Source: Pseudomonas maumuensis
GTDB taxonomy: Bacteria; Pseudomonadota; Gammaproteobacteria; Pseudomonadales; Pseudomonadaceae
Direction: 5' to 3'
Assembly: GCF_019139675.1 (NCBI RefSeq)
Contig: NZ_CP077077.1
Span: 5,456,001 to 5,520,000 of the forward strand
DNA: 64,000 nucleotides
A program made the translations under genes and the position numbers. Below the pieces are notes generated by a model. The model made no database searches, was not told the origin of the DNA, and saw nothing but the letters and a program-made list of their open reading frames with translations. Shown here piece after piece: positions 1 to 9,996 of this stretch. Numbering within the stretch: position 1 is the stretch's first letter; each line of letters starts with the position of its first letter.

Positions 1-2767
1 CGCGCAGGCGCTCGCAGAGCATCATGGTCTCCTCGGTCGCCGGCTCCAGCGTCTGGCGATCGCGCACCAGTTCCAGGCCCAGGTAGAACCCAGACCCATG
101 GGCGGCACCGGCAAGCGGATATTTATCGACCAATGCCTGCAGACGTGCCTTGAAGTAACGGCCTACGTCACGGGCGTTGTCCCACAACCCTTCATCGCGC
201 ATCACATCCAGCACCGCCAGGCCGATACGGCAACTGACTGGGCTGCCACCAGCCGACGAGAAGAAGTAGCCCTCGGCCTCCAGCGCTTCGGCAATCTCGC
301 GCCGGGTGATCACCGCGCCCAGCGGCTGGCCGTTGCCCATGCCCTTGGCCATGGTGATGATGTCCGGCACCACGCCCTGCTCTTCGAAACCCCAGAAGTA
401 CTCGCCCAGGCGACCGTAGCCGACCTGCACCTCGTCGGCGATGCATACCCCACCGCGTTGGCGCACCTTGGCGTAGGCCTCGCGCAGGTAGCCCGGCGGC
501 AGCGAGATGCCCCCGGCGTTGCCGTACACCGGCTCACAGATCATCCCCGCCAGCTGGCGACCACGGGCGTCGAGGTCGGCCAGCTTGGCATCGACATCGC
601 GCAGGTAATCGGCGGCGCTTTCCGGCCCGCGATAGCGGCCACGGAAGGTATTCGGCGCCTCCACCGGATGCACCCAGTCCGGCCGGGTCTCCAGGGCCTG
701 GGGGTTGTCGGCGATGGAAGTGGAGATCGCGTCGGTGGCTACCGACCAGCCGTGGTAGGCCTCCAGCACGCTGAGCAGGTCGCGCCCGCCGCTGTAGGCC
801 CAGGCCAGACGGATCGCCAGATCGTTGGCCTCGGTGCCACTGTTGACCAGGAACACCCGGTCGAAGCCCTCCGGGGCCACCTCCAGCAGGCGCTCGGAAA
901 ACTCGGCGATGGCCGCGTAGTGGAAGCGCGAGTTGGTGTTGACCAGCGACCACTGGCGCGCCGACTCGGCGACCATGCGCGGATGACCATGGCCAAGCAC
1001 CGCGACGTTGTTGAGCATGTCCAGATAGGACCGCCCCTGCATGTCGATCAGGTAGTTGCGCCAGCCTCGCTCGATATGCGGAGGTTGGGCGTAGTAGTGC
1101 TTCTGCGAGCGGGCGAAGCTGGCATCGCGACGGGCCAACAGCTCCTGCGGGTCGGCCAGCGGCTCGGCATCGCAGGCGAAGCCCAGCAAGGCTTGCGGCG
1201 ACGGGCACAGAGCCAGCCAGGCGGCAGCGTGGGAAGGCGTGGCAAAGAAGGGTGGCCGAGCATCGGTATCCAGGCACAGTTGCACGCGCAACAAACCACA
1301 GGTCGCGCCGATCGCCTGCCCCTTGAGTAGCGCCTGGCCATCGGCCGGTGCCTCTTCCAGTCCATCGAGCCAGAGGTTCCAGTGCGCGGTGCGCAGACAA
1401 CCACGGTCATCGCCGGAACGTTGCCATTCCCCCGCCTCGGGCGCTTGCAACGCGGTGCCAGGCAGCAGGTTCAACTCCACGCCCAGGGCGCAGGTAGCCG
1501 GCTCCTCAGGTTGGTCGATATGGGTTTGCGACAGGCGGTATTGCCCATGCAGGCTGCACGCCGGCCCGGGTTGAGCAACCAGCAGGCGCTGGTCGAAGCC
1601 GGGCTGCTCCCAGTTGCCCGCCTCGCAGTGGGGACTGAGCACACCCAGGTCGACCCTAGCCACCGACTGGCCGGCGAGCGACGGCAGCAATACGGCGCAA
1701 GCGCCAAGATCGATGCCGGCTGGCTTACGCCCCGCCGCCTGGAAGACCGCCGCCTCCATCAAAACGGCGGGCATGGCACAGGCGGTATCGAAGATGGCCC
1801 ATTCATGGGCGATGTTGTCGCGGGTGTATTGGTTGTCCGGATCGATGGCCAGTTGTTGCTCGCTGCTGAGCACCAGCACGGCGGCGCGGTTCAGCACCAG
1901 CGGCCAGAGGGCGCGTAACTCCGCGTCCTGCAGAGGATTCACGGCATGGTAGGCGCTGACCGCCGGGAGGATACGCAGCGGGTCGCCCTCGGCGTGATGC
2001 AGCAAGGCCGCGCAGGTTACCGACAGGTCGGCGATGCGCCAGGTACGTACCAGGTCACCGAAGTCGATGACGCCCTGTACCTGCCATTGGCGCTCGGCAT
2101 CGCGGGCCCAGACCACGTTGTCGTCGGTGATGTCCAGGTGTACGGCCTGGGTCGGCAGCAGGTCGAGCAGTGGTTGCAGGCGTGCGGTCGCCGCCTGGGC
2201 GACCTGCTCCACCTGCGCCCGGCGCTGGGCATCCTGCAACACGGGCAACAAATGCTGGATCAGAACCTGGGCGTGGCGCGGATCCCACTGCAAGGTGCGC
2301 TCGAGGCCTGGGTGGTCGAAACCAGCCAGCGCCTGGTCGACCTGGGCACACAGCGTGCCAAGCTCGGCCATCACCCGCGCGGGCAAATGCCCCAGGCGCG
2401 TCAGAGGCTGGCCGTCGATGTAGTCGAGCAGACGCAAACGCAGCGGTTGGCCATCGAGCTCGAGGTCCAGCAAGCGCTCGCCCGAGTTCGCCGCACGCAC
2501 CCGCGGCACCGGCAAGCCTTGCCCGCGCAGAAAGTCCAGCGCCGCATGCTGGGCCTGCAGCTCGACCGCCGCGTAGCTGCCGTGGCAGACCTTGAGCACG
2601 AAGCGGCCCTGGTCACTGTCCACGCGAAAGTTGAGATCCTGCTGGCTGCCCAGCTCCTGCAGCGTGCCCTGCAAGTCGTAATGCGACCTCAGCAAGGCAT
2701 GGGCCTGGGCCTCGCCGAGTGAAGGACCGGGCTGGCTCGAACGCTGGATCAAGGTACTCAGGGGCAT
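1..2767 (-). CDS. APH-like kinase / degenerate M23-like / class III aminotransferase fusion protein (partial)
   Basis: The gene runs off the left edge of the window; 922 codons are visible. The start [10 protein letters not shown] is chosen because the kinase domain begins directly behind it. Three parts can be read. Residues about 20-330 are an aminoglycoside-phosphotransferase-like fold with the catalytic loop HLDITDDN (H210) and a following VIDFGDL. Residues about 340-520 contain [17 protein letters not shown], which resembles a lipoyl/M23 peptidase segment but lacks the expected zinc-ligand His and Asp. From about 560 on is a class III PLP aminotransferase, with [13 protein letters not shown] and the PLP lysine K808 in [10 protein letters not shown]. 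Related fusions are known next to ethanolamine-phosphate-lyase-like enzymes, but the substrate is not known to me. It is divergent from rfbB across 169 bases. Family assignment is firm; function is open. Confidence 0.85.
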   Translation of the reverse strand, partial: MPLSTLIQRSSQPGPSLGEAQAHALLRSHYDLQGTLQELGSQQDLNFRVDSDQGRFVLKVCHGSYAAVELQAQHAALDFLRGQGLPVPRVRAANSGERLLDLELDGQPLRLRLLDYIDGQPLTRLGHLPARVMAELGTLCAQVDQALAGFDHPGLERTLQWDPRHAQVLIQHLLPVLQDAQRRAQVEQVAQAATARLQPLLDLLPTQAVHLDITDDNVVWARDAERQWQVQGVIDFGDLVRTWRIADLSVTCAALLHHAEGDPLRILPAVSAYHAVNPLQDAELRALWPLVLNRAAVLVLSSEQQLAIDPDNQYTRDNIAHEWAIFDTACAMPAVLMEAAVFQAAGRKPAGIDLGACAVLLPSLAGQSVARVDLGVLSPHCEAGNWEQPGFDQRLLVAQPGPACSLHGQYRLSQTHIDQPEEPATCALGVELNLLPGTALQAPEAGEWQRSGDDRGCLRTAHWNLWLDGLEEAPADGQALLKGQAIGATCGLLRVQLCLDTDARPPFFATPSHAAAWLALCPSPQALLGFACDAEPLADPQELLARRDASFARSQKHYYAQPPHIERGWRNYLIDMQGRSYLDMLNNVAVLGHGHPRMVAESARQWSLVNTNSRFHYAAIAEFSERLLEVAPEGFDRVFLVNSGTEANDLAIRLAWAYSGGRDLLSVLEAYHGWSVATDAISTSIADNPQALETRPDWVHPVEAPNTFRGRYRGPESAADYLRDVDAKLADLDARGRQLAGMICEPVYGNAGGISLPPGYLREAYAKVRQRGGVCIADEVQVGYGRLGEYFWGFEEQGVVPDIITMAKGMGNGQPLGAVITRREIAEALEAEGYFFSSAGGSPVSCRIGLAVLDVMRDEGLWDNARDVGRYFKARLQALVDKYPLAGAAHGSGFYLGLELVRDRQTLEPATEETMMLCERLR

Positions 2768-2936
2768 GGACGGGGAACCTCGTTTTTTTGCCGCCTATAT
2801 CGCCACCACCGAGGGTGATAAGCAAGTGGCAGCCTTGCACAGACGACAGGCCGTCGTGCATTCACGACTTGCCACGAGCGGCGCCAGCCAACAAGCTAGG
2901 CACCTGGCAATACGCTTTCCGCACAGGCACCCGCAC

Positions 2937-4019
2937 ATGCGCATTCTCGTCACCGGCGGCGCCGGCTTCATCGGCTCGGCCCTGGTCCGCTATCTGATCG
3001 AACACACCGATCATGAAGTGCTCAACCTCGACAAGTTGACCTACGCGGGCAATCTGCAGTCGCTGCGGCGGATCGCCGACAACAGCCGCCATGAATTCGT
3101 CCAGGCCGATATCGCCGACCAGGCCTGCGTCAGCGCCGTGCTTGCCAGATTCCAGCCAGACGCCATCATGCACCTGGCTGCGGAATCGCATGTCGACCGC
3201 TCCATCGATGGCCCGGCGGACTTCATCCAGACCAACATCGTCGGCACCTACAGCCTGCTGGAGGCCACCCGCGGCTACTGGAGCACGCTGGACGAAAACG
3301 CCCGCGACGCGTTCCGTTTCCACCATGTTTCGACCGACGAGGTCTTCGGCGACCTGCAAGGCACCAACGCCCTGTTCGATGAAAACACGCCGTACGCGCC
3401 CAGCTCCCCCTACTCGGCCAGCAAGGCGGCAGCTGATCACCTGGTCCGCGCCTGGCACCGTACCTATGGCCTGCCGACAGTGATCAGCAATTGTTCCAAC
3501 AACTACGGTCCGTACCACTTCCCCGAAAAGCTGATCCCGTTGACCATCCTCAACGCCCTGGCCGCCAAGCCGCTTGCGCTGTACGGCGATGGCCAGCAAG
3601 TCCGCGACTGGCTGTACGTCGACGATCACGTCCGCGCCCTGCTCCGGATCGTAACCACTGGAGAGGTCGGCCAGACCTACACCATCGGCGGCCACAACGA
3701 GCAGAAGAACATCGACGTGGTGCAGGCCGTGTGTGCGCTGCTGGAAGAGCTGGCCCCTGCGCACCCCGCCGGGGTGACCCGCTACGCCGACCTGATCACC
3801 CACGTCCAGGACCGCCCGGGGCATGACCTGCGCTACGCTATCGATGCCGGCAGGATCGAGCGTGAGCTCGGTTGGGTACCGCAGGAAACTTTCGCCTCGG
3901 GCTTGCGCAAGACCGTGCAGTGGTACCTGGACAATCTCGAGTGGTGCCGCCAGGTCCAGGACGGCAGCTATCAAGGCCAGCGCCTGGGCAATTCGGACTT
4001 CAAGGACCTGATCGCATGA
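2937..4019 (+). CDS. rfbB: dTDP-glucose 4,6-dehydratase RfbB/RmlB
   Basis: Second step of dTDP-L-rhamnose synthesis: NAD-dependent conversion of dTDP-glucose to dTDP-4-keto-6-deoxyglucose in the cytoplasm. 360 residues, normal for the family. The protein starts [16 protein letters not shown], the Rossmann GxxGxxG motif; the reading frame is open further upstream but that part has no family similarity, so the ATG at 2937 is used. STDEVFGDL and the [11 protein letters not shown]yr-Lys pair are the short-chain dehydrogenase catalytic motifs, and [12 protein letters not shown] is typical of RmlB. It is the first gene of a four-gene operon in which every junction is a 4-base ATGA overlap. Confidence 0.96.
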   Translation: MRILVTGGAGFIGSALVRYLIEHTDHEVLNLDKLTYAGNLQSLRRIADNSRHEFVQADIADQACVSAVLARFQPDAIMHLAAESHVDRSIDGPADFIQTNIVGTYSLLEATRGYWSTLDENARDAFRFHHVSTDEVFGDLQGTNALFDENTPYAPSSPYSASKAAADHLVRAWHRTYGLPTVISNCSNNYGPYHFPEKLIPLTILNALAAKPLALYGDGQQVRDWLYVDDHVRALLRIVTTGEVGQTYTIGGHNEQKNIDVVQAVCALLEELAPAHPAGVTRYADLITHVQDRPGHDLRYAIDAGRIERELGWVPQETFASGLRKTVQWYLDNLEWCRQVQDGSYQGQRLGNSDFKDLIA

Positions 4020-4891
4020 CCAAAGGCATCGTCCTTGCCGGCGGCACCGGCACCCGCCTGCACCCCATCACCCTCGGCGTCTCCAAGCAGCTGCTGCCGA
4101 TCTACGACAAACCGATGATCTACTACCCGATCTCGGTGCTGATGCTCGCCGGCATCCGCGACATCCTGCTGATCTCCACACCACAGGACCTGCCGCAGTA
4201 CCGCCAGTTGTTCGGTGACGGCAGCCAGTTCGGCATTCACATAAGCTATGCCGAACAGCCGTCCCCCGACGGGCTGGCACAGGCGTTCCTGATCGGCGAA
4301 TCGTTCATCGGTGACGATGCCGTATGCCTGATCCTCGGCGACAACATCTTCCACGGCCAGGGCTTCAGCGAACAGCTGCAACGTGCGGTGCGGCAGCGCT
4401 CGGGCGCCACCGTGTTCGGCTACTGGGTCAAAGACCCGGAGCGCTTCGGCGTGATCGAGTTCGCCGCCGATGGCCGGGCGTTGTCGATAGAGGAAAAACC
4501 CACGCAACCCAAGTCCAGCTATGTCGTGACCGGCCTGTACTTCTACGATAACGATGTGGTGAACATCGCCAAGAGCATCCGCCCGTCTGCCCGCGGCGAA
4601 CTGGAGATCACCGACATCAACAACGCCTACCTGGCACGCGGCGACCTGCGCGTAGAACGCTTCGGCCGTGGCTTCGCCTGGCTCGACACCGGCACCCACG
4701 ACAGCCTGCTGGAAGCCTCGCAGTACGTGCAGACCCTCGAACATCGCCAAGGGCTGAAGGTGGCCTGCCTGGAAGAGATCGCCTTCCAGAACGGTTGGAT
4801 CAGCCGTGAGCAACTTCTGGCCAAGGCCTGCGAACTGCAAAAGACCGGCTACGGCCAATACCTGAGCCAACTGGCCGAAGAACAGCCATGA
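4016..4891 (+). CDS. rfbA: Glucose-1-phosphate thymidylyltransferase RfbA/RmlA
   Basis: First step of dTDP-L-rhamnose synthesis: glucose-1-phosphate plus dTTP gives dTDP-glucose. 291 residues. [19 protein letters not shown] is the nucleotide-binding signature; [19 protein letters not shown] and [10 protein letters not shown] are typical of RmlA, and [13 protein letters not shown] marks the C-terminal part of the catalytic core. The start overlaps the rfbB stop (ATGA), giving translational coupling. The enzyme is normally feedback-inhibited by dTDP-rhamnose. Confidence 0.96.
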   Translation: MTKGIVLAGGTGTRLHPITLGVSKQLLPIYDKPMIYYPISVLMLAGIRDILLISTPQDLPQYRQLFGDGSQFGIHISYAEQPSPDGLAQAFLIGESFIGDDAVCLILGDNIFHGQGFSEQLQRAVRQRSGATVFGYWVKDPERFGVIEFAADGRALSIEEKPTQPKSSYVVTGLYFYDNDVVNIAKSIRPSARGELEITDINNAYLARGDLRVERFGRGFAWLDTGTHDSLLEASQYVQTLEHRQGLKVACLEEIAFQNGWISREQLLAKACELQKTGYGQYLSQLAEEQP

Positions 4892-5436
4892 ATGTCATCG
4901 CCACCGCACTCCCCGACGTCCTGATCATCGAGCCCAAGGTGTTCGGCGACAGCCGCGGGTTCTTCTACGAAAGCTACAACGCCCGCGACTTCGCCCTGCG
5001 CACCGGCATCGACACGCCATTCGTCCAGGACAACCATTCTCGCTCCCGACACGGCGTGCTACGTGGGCTGCACTACCAGTTGCAGAACGCCCAGGGCAAG
5101 CTGGTCCGCGTGCTGCAGGGCGATATCCTCGACGTGGCGGTGGACATCCGTCGCAGCTCGCCGACCCTGGGTCAGTGGGTGGCGGTGCGGCTGTCCGCCG
5201 ACAACCACCGCCAGCTGTGGCTGCCACCGGGTTTCGCCCATGGTTTCCGGGTGTTGAGCGAGTCGGCCGAAGTGCTCTACAAAACCACCGACTACTACAA
5301 CCCCGACGCCGAGCACAGCATCCGCTGGAACGACCCGCAGTTGGCCATCGACTGGCAGCTGGACGGTCGGCAGCCGTTGCTGTCGGCCAAGGACCAGGCC
5401 GCCACATCATTTGCCGATGCGCAGCTGTTCCCATGA
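4888..5436 (+). CDS. rfbC: dTDP-4-dehydrorhamnose 3,5-epimerase RfbC/RmlC
   Basis: Third step: epimerises C3 and C5 of dTDP-4-keto-6-deoxyglucose, without a cofactor, in a cupin barrel. 182 residues, the usual length. [33 protein letters not shown] (with the catalytic His region) and [10 protein letters not shown] are RmlC signatures. ATGA overlaps couple it to rfbA upstream and rfbD downstream. Confidence 0.96.
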   Translation: MNVIATALPDVLIIEPKVFGDSRGFFYESYNARDFALRTGIDTPFVQDNHSRSRHGVLRGLHYQLQNAQGKLVRVLQGDILDVAVDIRRSSPTLGQWVAVRLSADNHRQLWLPPGFAHGFRVLSESAEVLYKTTDYYNPDAEHSIRWNDPQLAIDWQLDGRQPLLSAKDQAATSFADAQLFP

Positions 5437-6293
5437 AGATCCTCGTCTGCGGCCGCCACGGCCAGGTTGCACTGGCACTCCAGGAAGCATTGCGCGGCCT
5501 GGGCGATGTGCAGCGGCTCGGTCGTGACGGGTTCGACATGGCCCGACCGGAGCATCTGCGCGCCGTGCTGCGCCAGATGGCGCCCGACCTGATCATCAAC
5601 GCCGCAGCCTATACGGCAGTCGACCGGGCCGAAAGCGAAACGCAGCTGGCCCACGCCATCAACGCCGAAGCGCCCAGGATTCTGGCCGAAGAAGCCGCAC
5701 GGCTCGGCGCACCGCTGATCCACTACTCCACCGACTATGTCTTCGACGGCAGCAAGCCAGCCCCCTACAACGAGGATGACGCCCCCAATCCACTGGGCGT
5801 CTATGGCAGAAGCAAGCTGGCGGGCGAACAGGCCATCACCGCTGTCGCCGGTGAACATCTGATCCTGCGCACCAGTTGGGTCTATTCGCTGCATGGGCGC
5901 AATTTCCTGCTGACCATGCAACGCCTGCTGCAGGAACGCGCACAACTGAAAGTGGTGAACGACCAGATCGGCGCCCCGACCTGGGCAGCCACCCTCGCCG
6001 CCAGCACCCGCGCGCTGATCGAGCGCTGGCGCAACGGCCAGGCTGGCGCCTGGGGCACCTACCACCTGACCGCCCAGGGCGAGACCTCATGGTTCGGCTT
6101 CGCCCAGGCCATCGGCGACCAGCTCAAGGCGCGCGGCCTGCCCTGCGCCGAACTGCTGCCGATCCCCTCCAGCGAGTATCCGACACCGGCAAGACGACCG
6201 CTCAACTCACGCCTGGATTGTTCCCGCCTGACCCATGAATGGCACGTCAGCCAGCCACACTGGCGCGATGCGCTCATCGAGTGCCTCAAGTAG
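5433..6293 (+). CDS. rfbD: dTDP-4-dehydrorhamnose reductase RfbD/RmlD
   Basis: Last step: NAD(P)H reduction to dTDP-L-rhamnose, the donor for LPS core, O-antigen or rhamnolipid. 286 residues starting [16 protein letters not shown], a GxxGQ-type Rossmann start. YSTDYVFDGSKPAPY and YGRSKLAGEQ (Tyr and Lys of the catalytic triad) are typical. Gene order here is B-A-C-D rather than the B-D-A-C seen in many bacteria. No glycosyltransferase gene follows, so this operon only supplies the sugar nucleotide. A 12-base inverted repeat follows the stop codon. Confidence 0.95.
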   Translation: MKILVCGRHGQVALALQEALRGLGDVQRLGRDGFDMARPEHLRAVLRQMAPDLIINAAAYTAVDRAESETQLAHAINAEAPRILAEEAARLGAPLIHYSTDYVFDGSKPAPYNEDDAPNPLGVYGRSKLAGEQAITAVAGEHLILRTSWVYSLHGRNFLLTMQRLLQERAQLKVVNDQIGAPTWAATLAASTRALIERWRNGQAGAWGTYHLTAQGETSWFGFAQAIGDQLKARGLPCAELLPIPSSEYPTPARRPLNSRLDCSRLTHEWHVSQPHWRDALIECLK

Positions 6294-6296
6294 CGC

Positions 6297-6328
6297 ATAA
6301 TTGCGCCAGATCCTACTGGCGCAATTAT
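6297..6328. repeat. Perfect 12-base inverted repeat between rfbD and dctB
   Basis: ATAATTGCGCCA (6297-6308) and TGGCGCAATTAT (6317-6328) are exact reverse complements with an 8-base loop. The repeat begins 3 bases after the rfbD stop and ends 4 bases before the dctB ATG, so it fills the whole gap. It could end rfb transcription, act as an operator, or cover the dctB start in the mRNA. It lacks the GC-rich stem plus T tract of a standard terminator. Confidence 0.7.
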
Positions 6329-6332
6329 CGCG

Positions 6333-8147
6333 ATGATCCCAAAACCCACCCTTCCCCGCCGCCCCCGCTGGCGCAGCCTGGCCCTGCTGGCGCTGTGCCT
6401 GGCCCCGCTGCTGTGGCCACTGCACCACCTGGCCGAGCGCTACTACCAGGACGAACTGGCCTCGCAGAACCGCCAGACCCTCGACCTGTACGTCGCCAAC
6501 CTGCTGGGCACCCTGCACCGCTACGAAACACTGCCGCAGATCCTCGGCGACCTGCCGGCGCTGCGCGGCGTCCTGGCCGATCCGTTGCGCCTCGAACGGG
6601 TGACCAACGCCAACCGCCTGCTCAAGGACATCACCCGCCAGACCGGGGCCGAGGTGATGTACCTGATGGATGTCAGCGGCAACACGCTGGCGGCGTCCAA
6701 CTGGGACAAGCAGGACAGCTTCGTCGGCCGCAACTTCTCGTTCCGCCCCTACTTCATCGAGGCGATGGAGGGCCATCTGGGACGTTTCTTCGGCCAGGGC
6801 ACCACCTCGGCCAAGCGCGGCTACTTCTTCGCCGCCGCCGTGCATGATCGCGACAAGGTCATCGGCGTGCTGGTGGTCAAGGTCGACCTCGACCACACCG
6901 AAACCCTGTGGGGCCGCACGCCGGAGCAACTGCTGCTGACCGACCAGAACGGCGTGGTGGTGCTCACCTCGCGCCCGGATTGGCGTTTCCGCGCCACCCG
7001 CGAACTGACCGAGGCCGAGCGCCAGGCCATCGTCGCCATCCAGCCTTACCCGACCCAAGCCCCGCAGCCGCTGAGCCTCAACCGCGACGCCTGGCTGATC
7101 CAGACCCGCGACATCAAGGAAACCGGCTGGCAGGTGAGCATCCTTGCTCCCCGCCTGCTGGTCGATCGCTCGGTACAAACGGTCATGGCCATCGGCGGTG
7201 GCGCGCTGCTGGTGACCATGCTCCTGGCCGGCCTGGTCATGCAGCGCCGCCGCCACTACATCGACCGCATCGACTTCGAGGCCCTTGCCCGCCAGGAGCT
7301 GGAGAAGCGCGTGATCGAGCGTACCGCCGACCTCGAAGGCCTCAACACCCGGCTCAAGAGCGCGGTACTCGAGCGCGAGAGCGCCCAGCAGGAACTGGTA
7401 CGCGCCCAGGACGAACTGGTCCAGGCCGGCAAGCTGTCGGTGCTCGGCACCATGTCGGCGAGCATCAGCCATGAACTCAATCAGCCGCTGGCGGCGATTC
7501 GCAGTTATGCCGAAAACGCCGAGATTCTCCTCGACCACCAGCGTACCGAGGACGTGCGCGGCAACCTCAAGCTGATCGGCGAACTGACCGGGCGCATGGC
7601 CTCGATCATCGCCCACCTGCGCGCCTTCGCCCGTCGCGACCAGCACGCGCCGGAGAGCGTCGCCCTGCAACCAGCCCTGGATGACGCCCTGGCGCTGTTG
7701 GCCAAGCGCCGCCGGGCCATGGCCGTGGAGCTGGTGCGCGACCTGCCCGAGGCCACTCTGTGGGTACAGGCCGGCGAAACCCGCCTGCGCCAGGTACTCG
7801 GCAACCTGCTGGCCAACGCCCTCGATGCCCTGACCGAAAAAGCCAACCCGCGCAAGCTGTGGCTGAGTGCCGAACGGCGGGACGACTGCGTCTACCTGTG
7901 CATCCGCGACAATGGCCCAGGCTTCAGCCGTCAGGCCCTGGAGCACGCCAAGGAGCCGTTCTTCACCACCAAGACCCGCACCCAGGGCCTCGGCTTGGGG
8001 CTGGCGATCTGCGAAAGCCTGATGCACGCGCTCGGCGGCGAGCTGCTGCTGGGCAACCACCCCGAGGGCGGCGCCCTGCTGACCCTGAAACTGCGCGTGG
8101 CCAAGCCTGGCGCCAACCTGCAATCTTCGGAGGACACCTCGGCATGA
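6333..8147 (+). CDS. dctB: C4-dicarboxylate sensor histidine kinase DctB
   Basis: Inner-membrane sensor that detects C4-dicarboxylates and phosphorylates DctD. 604 residues. Transmembrane segments lie near residues 14-33 and 286-305 (VMAIGGGALLVTMLLAGLVM) around a periplasmic double-Cache-like domain of about 250 residues (YLMDVSGNTLAASNW, GRNFSFRPYF). A coiled linker follows, then the H-box ASISHELNQPLAA with H380, and the ATP-binding boxes DNGPGFS and TRTQGLGLGLAICESL. I see no clear Shine-Dalgarno sequence, because the region before the ATG is occupied by the inverted repeat. It overlaps dctD by 4 bases. The transporter gene dctA is not in the window. Confidence 0.93.
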   Translation: MIPKPTLPRRPRWRSLALLALCLAPLLWPLHHLAERYYQDELASQNRQTLDLYVANLLGTLHRYETLPQILGDLPALRGVLADPLRLERVTNANRLLKDITRQTGAEVMYLMDVSGNTLAASNWDKQDSFVGRNFSFRPYFIEAMEGHLGRFFGQGTTSAKRGYFFAAAVHDRDKVIGVLVVKVDLDHTETLWGRTPEQLLLTDQNGVVVLTSRPDWRFRATRELTEAERQAIVAIQPYPTQAPQPLSLNRDAWLIQTRDIKETGWQVSILAPRLLVDRSVQTVMAIGGGALLVTMLLAGLVMQRRRHYIDRIDFEALARQELEKRVIERTADLEGLNTRLKSAVLERESAQQELVRAQDELVQAGKLSVLGTMSASISHELNQPLAAIRSYAENAEILLDHQRTEDVRGNLKLIGELTGRMASIIAHLRAFARRDQHAPESVALQPALDDALALLAKRRRAMAVELVRDLPEATLWVQAGETRLRQVLGNLLANALDALTEKANPRKLWLSAERRDDCVYLCIRDNGPGFSRQALEHAKEPFFTTKTRTQGLGLGLAICESLMHALGGELLLGNHPEGGALLTLKLRVAKPGANLQSSEDTSA

Positions 8148-9544
8148 GCACCGAGACACCGATCGACAGCCGTGCCCAGGTGCTCCTGGTCGATGACGAC
8201 CCGCACCTGCGCCAGGCCCTGAGCCAGACCCTGGACCTGGCCGGGCTCAAGGTGGTGGCCTTGGCCGACGCCCAGGGCCTGGCCGAACGCCTGGAGGAGG
8301 ACTGGCCGGGCGTGGTGGTCAGCGATATCCGCATGCCCGGCATCGATGGCCTGCAACTGCTGGAGCAACTGCACGCCCGCGACAGCGAGCTGCCGGTGCT
8401 GCTGATCACCGGCCACGGCGATGTGCCACTGGCGGTACAGGCCATGCGCGCCGGGGCATATGACTTCCTGGAGAAACCCTTCGCCAGCGACGCGCTGCTC
8501 GACAGCGTGCGCCGCGCCCTGGCCCTGCGCCGCCTGGTGCTGGACAACCGCAGCCTGCGCCTGGCCCTGAGCGACCGCCAGCACCTGGCCACGCGCCTGG
8601 TCGGCCAGTCGCCCGGCATGCAACGCCTGCGCGAGCAGATCGGCGCCCTGGCCGGCACCCGCGCCGACGTGCTGATCCTTGGCGAGACCGGCGCCGGCAA
8701 GGAGGTGGTGGCGCGAGCCCTGCACGACCTGTCGAGCCGGCGCGACGGCCCGTTCGTGGCGATCAATGCCGGCGCCCTGGCCGAGTCGGTGGTCGAGAGC
8801 GAGCTGTTCGGCCACGAGCCGGGCGCTTTTACCGGCGCGCAGAAACGCCGCATCGGCAAGTTCGAGTTCGCCAATGGCGGCACGCTGTTCCTCGACGAAA
8901 TCGAGAGCATGAGCCTGGATGTGCAGGTCAAGCTGCTACGCCTGCTACAGGAGCGGGTGGTCGAGCGCCTGGGCGGCAACCAGCTGATTCCGCTGGATAT
9001 ACGCATCATCGCCGCCACCAAGGAAGACCTGCGCCAGGCCGCCGACCAGGGTCGTTTCCGCGCTGACCTGTACTACCGTCTGAACGTCGCGCCGCTGCGT
9101 ATCCCCGCGCTGCGCGAGCGCGGCGACGACATCCTGGTGCTGTTCCAGCACTTCGCCGACGCCGCCAGCGAACGCCATGGCCTGCCGCCCCACAACCTGC
9201 AACCGGCGCAGCGTGCCATGCTGCTGCGCCATGACTGGCCGGGCAACGTTCGCGAGTTGCAGAATGCCGCCGAACGCTTTGCCCTTGGCCTGGAGCTGGC
9301 CCTTGATGGCCAGGCGCCCGCGGCGGCCAACGATATCCAGGTTGCGGCGTCGACCGGCAACCTCAGCGAGCAGGTCGAGCAGTTCGAACGCTCACTGATC
9401 GCCGCCGAGCTGATGCAGCCGCACAGCTCCATGCGCAGCCTCGCCGAGGCCCTTGGCATCCCACGCAAAACCCTGCACGACAAGCTGCGCAAGCACAGCC
9501 TGAGCTTCGGCGGGCACGACGACCAGGAGGACAACCGTCAATGA
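8144..9544 (+). CDS. dctD: C4-dicarboxylate response regulator DctD, sigma-54 activator
   Basis: NtrC-family transcription activator, partner of DctB, expected to switch on dctA with sigma-54. 466 residues in three domains. The receiver has phospho-acceptor D61 in VVSDIRMPGIDG. The AAA+ domain has Walker A GETGAGKEV, GAFTGA at 227-232 (sigma-54 contact, intact) and LFLDEIESM. The Fis-type helix-turn-helix contains SLAEALGIPRKTLHDKLRKH. A GGAGG Shine-Dalgarno precedes the ATG, and the start overlaps the dctB stop. Confidence 0.95.
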   Translation: MSTETPIDSRAQVLLVDDDPHLRQALSQTLDLAGLKVVALADAQGLAERLEEDWPGVVVSDIRMPGIDGLQLLEQLHARDSELPVLLITGHGDVPLAVQAMRAGAYDFLEKPFASDALLDSVRRALALRRLVLDNRSLRLALSDRQHLATRLVGQSPGMQRLREQIGALAGTRADVLILGETGAGKEVVARALHDLSSRRDGPFVAINAGALAESVVESELFGHEPGAFTGAQKRRIGKFEFANGGTLFLDEIESMSLDVQVKLLRLLQERVVERLGGNQLIPLDIRIIAATKEDLRQAADQGRFRADLYYRLNVAPLRIPALRERGDDILVLFQHFADAASERHGLPPHNLQPAQRAMLLRHDWPGNVRELQNAAERFALGLELALDGQAPAAANDIQVAASTGNLSEQVEQFERSLIAAELMQPHSSMRSLAEALGIPRKTLHDKLRKHSLSFGGHDDQEDNRQ

Positions 9545-9996
9545 GCAACGACAGCCAGTACCTGCAGTCCGTACTGCACAGCGATATTCCGCTGACCCGC
9601 GAGATGGGCATGGAAGTCATCGATTGGCAGGCGCACACCTTGCGCCTGAAGCTGCCATTGGCGCCCAACGTCAACCACAAGAGCACCATGTTCGGCGGCA
9701 GCCTGTACTGCGGCGCGGTGCTGGTGGGCTGGGGCTGGCTGCACCTGCGCCTGCGCGAGCTGGGAATCGATGACGGACATATCGTCATCCAGGAGGGGCA
9801 GATCAGCTACCCGCTGCCAGTCACCGGGGCTGCCGTGGCGCGTTGCCCGGCGCCGGACGAGAAGACCTGGGAGCGGTTTCTGACGATGTATCAACGTCGT
9901 GGACGGGCACGGCTGACGCTGGAGACGGTGGTGAGCAACGAGGGTAGTGACGAGCCTGCGGTGACGTTCAGCGGGCAGTACGTGCTACATAGGTAG
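9541..9996 (+). CDS. YiiD C-terminal-type thioesterase (hotdog fold)
   Basis: 151 residues, starting in an ATGA overlap with dctD and so co-translated with it. The sequence has a hotdog look: NVNHKSTMFGGSLYCGAVLVG corresponds to the central helix region of the putative thioesterase domain found at the C-terminus of YiiD. The substrate is unknown, presumably an acyl-CoA or acyl-ACP; a link to dicarboxylate use is only suggested by position. Its last 12 bases overlap the last 12 bases of the convergent gene at 9985-10677. Confidence 0.75.
   Translation: MSNDSQYLQSVLHSDIPLTREMGMEVIDWQAHTLRLKLPLAPNVNHKSTMFGGSLYCGAVLVGWGWLHLRLRELGIDDGHIVIQEGQISYPLPVTGAAVARCPAPDEKTWERFLTMYQRRGRARLTLETVVSNEGSDEPAVTFSGQYVLHR

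Noticed and set aside
2841..2860. Small hairpin ACGAC-AGGCC-GTCGT upstream of rfbB as a regulatory site
   Set aside because: Five-base stem only, expected by chance in GC-rich DNA.
6207..8159. Long open frame (650 codons) on the minus strand opposite dctB
   Set aside because: Antisense shadow of a high-GC gene; no motif, while dctB has all kinase motifs.
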